From positions 1 to 12,502 of the forward strand of contig JAFXHP010000019.1 of assembly GCA_017536285.1 (NCBI GenBank): a stretch of DNA of 12,502 nucleotides, read 5' to 3'. How positions within the stretch are numbered: the first letter of the stretch is position 1; each line of letters starts with the position of its first letter. Origin of the DNA: Clostridia bacterium (GTDB taxonomy: Bacteria > Bacillota_A > Clostridia > UMGS1883 > HGM11501). Made by a program: the position numbers and the translations under genes. Of the stretch, positions 12,500 to 12,502 are shown in pieces. Below the pieces are notes generated by a model that saw only the letters and a program-made list of their open reading frames with translations, searched no databases and was not told where the DNA came from.

Positions 12500-12502
12500 A
12501 GA

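Noticed and set aside
1..12502. Mobile element, prophage, CRISPR array, toxin-antitoxin or other defence system
   Set aside because: No transposase, integrase, regularly spaced repeats, attachment-site-like repeats or defence-type domains are visible on either strand.

Overview
The window reads as chromosome from an AT-rich, strictly fermentative Firmicute, most likely an uncultured-type gut clostridium. The reasons are AT-rich intergenic regions, strong GGAGG-type ribosome sites, near-consensus sigma-A promoters with 17-bp spacers, a YrzB-like DUF1292 protein and clostridial-looking oxidoreductases. There are no tRNA or rRNA genes, CRISPR arrays, transposases or phage genes. This is an orderly metabolic region, not a mobile island.

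Left part (1-2030): the first codons of a minus-strand gene that leaves the window; a PocR/AraC-type transcription regulator (minus strand); and, divergent from it, a ten-helix EamA/DMT-type transporter. A stem-loop that works in both directions separates the transporter from the next gene.

Centre (2030-11810): an RpiR-type sugar-phosphate-sensing regulator (minus strand) diverges from a tight eight-gene operon. The order is an FAD-linked oxidase of the alkyl-DHAP-synthase/glycolate-oxidase superfamily, a GlcF-like iron-sulfur protein, a class II ketose-phosphate aldolase, a PfkB sugar kinase, an IolB-like cupin isomerase, a LacX-type aldose 1-epimerase, an FGGY (xylulokinase-like) kinase, and a one-chain EtfB-EtfA electron transfer flavoprotein. 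Five of the seven junctions overlap or lie within 15 nt, and the shared control region carries two matching palindromes. The enzymes suggest that a cyclic sugar or sugar acid is opened, isomerised, phosphorylated and split to a triose phosphate. A second substrate or product would be oxidised by the FAD/Fe-S pair, with electrons passed to the fused ETF. The substrate cannot be read from the sequence. The operon has no transporter and no glycosidase. The combination matches no pathway I can name and is the best candidate here for an undescribed system.

Right part (11811-12502): a separately promoted DUF1292 gene with a perfect inverted repeat around its -10 box; a ~180-nt structured RNA whose closing stem, open central bulge and apical stem fit 6S RNA (ssrS); a strong intrinsic terminator; and the promoter of a gene beyond the right edge.
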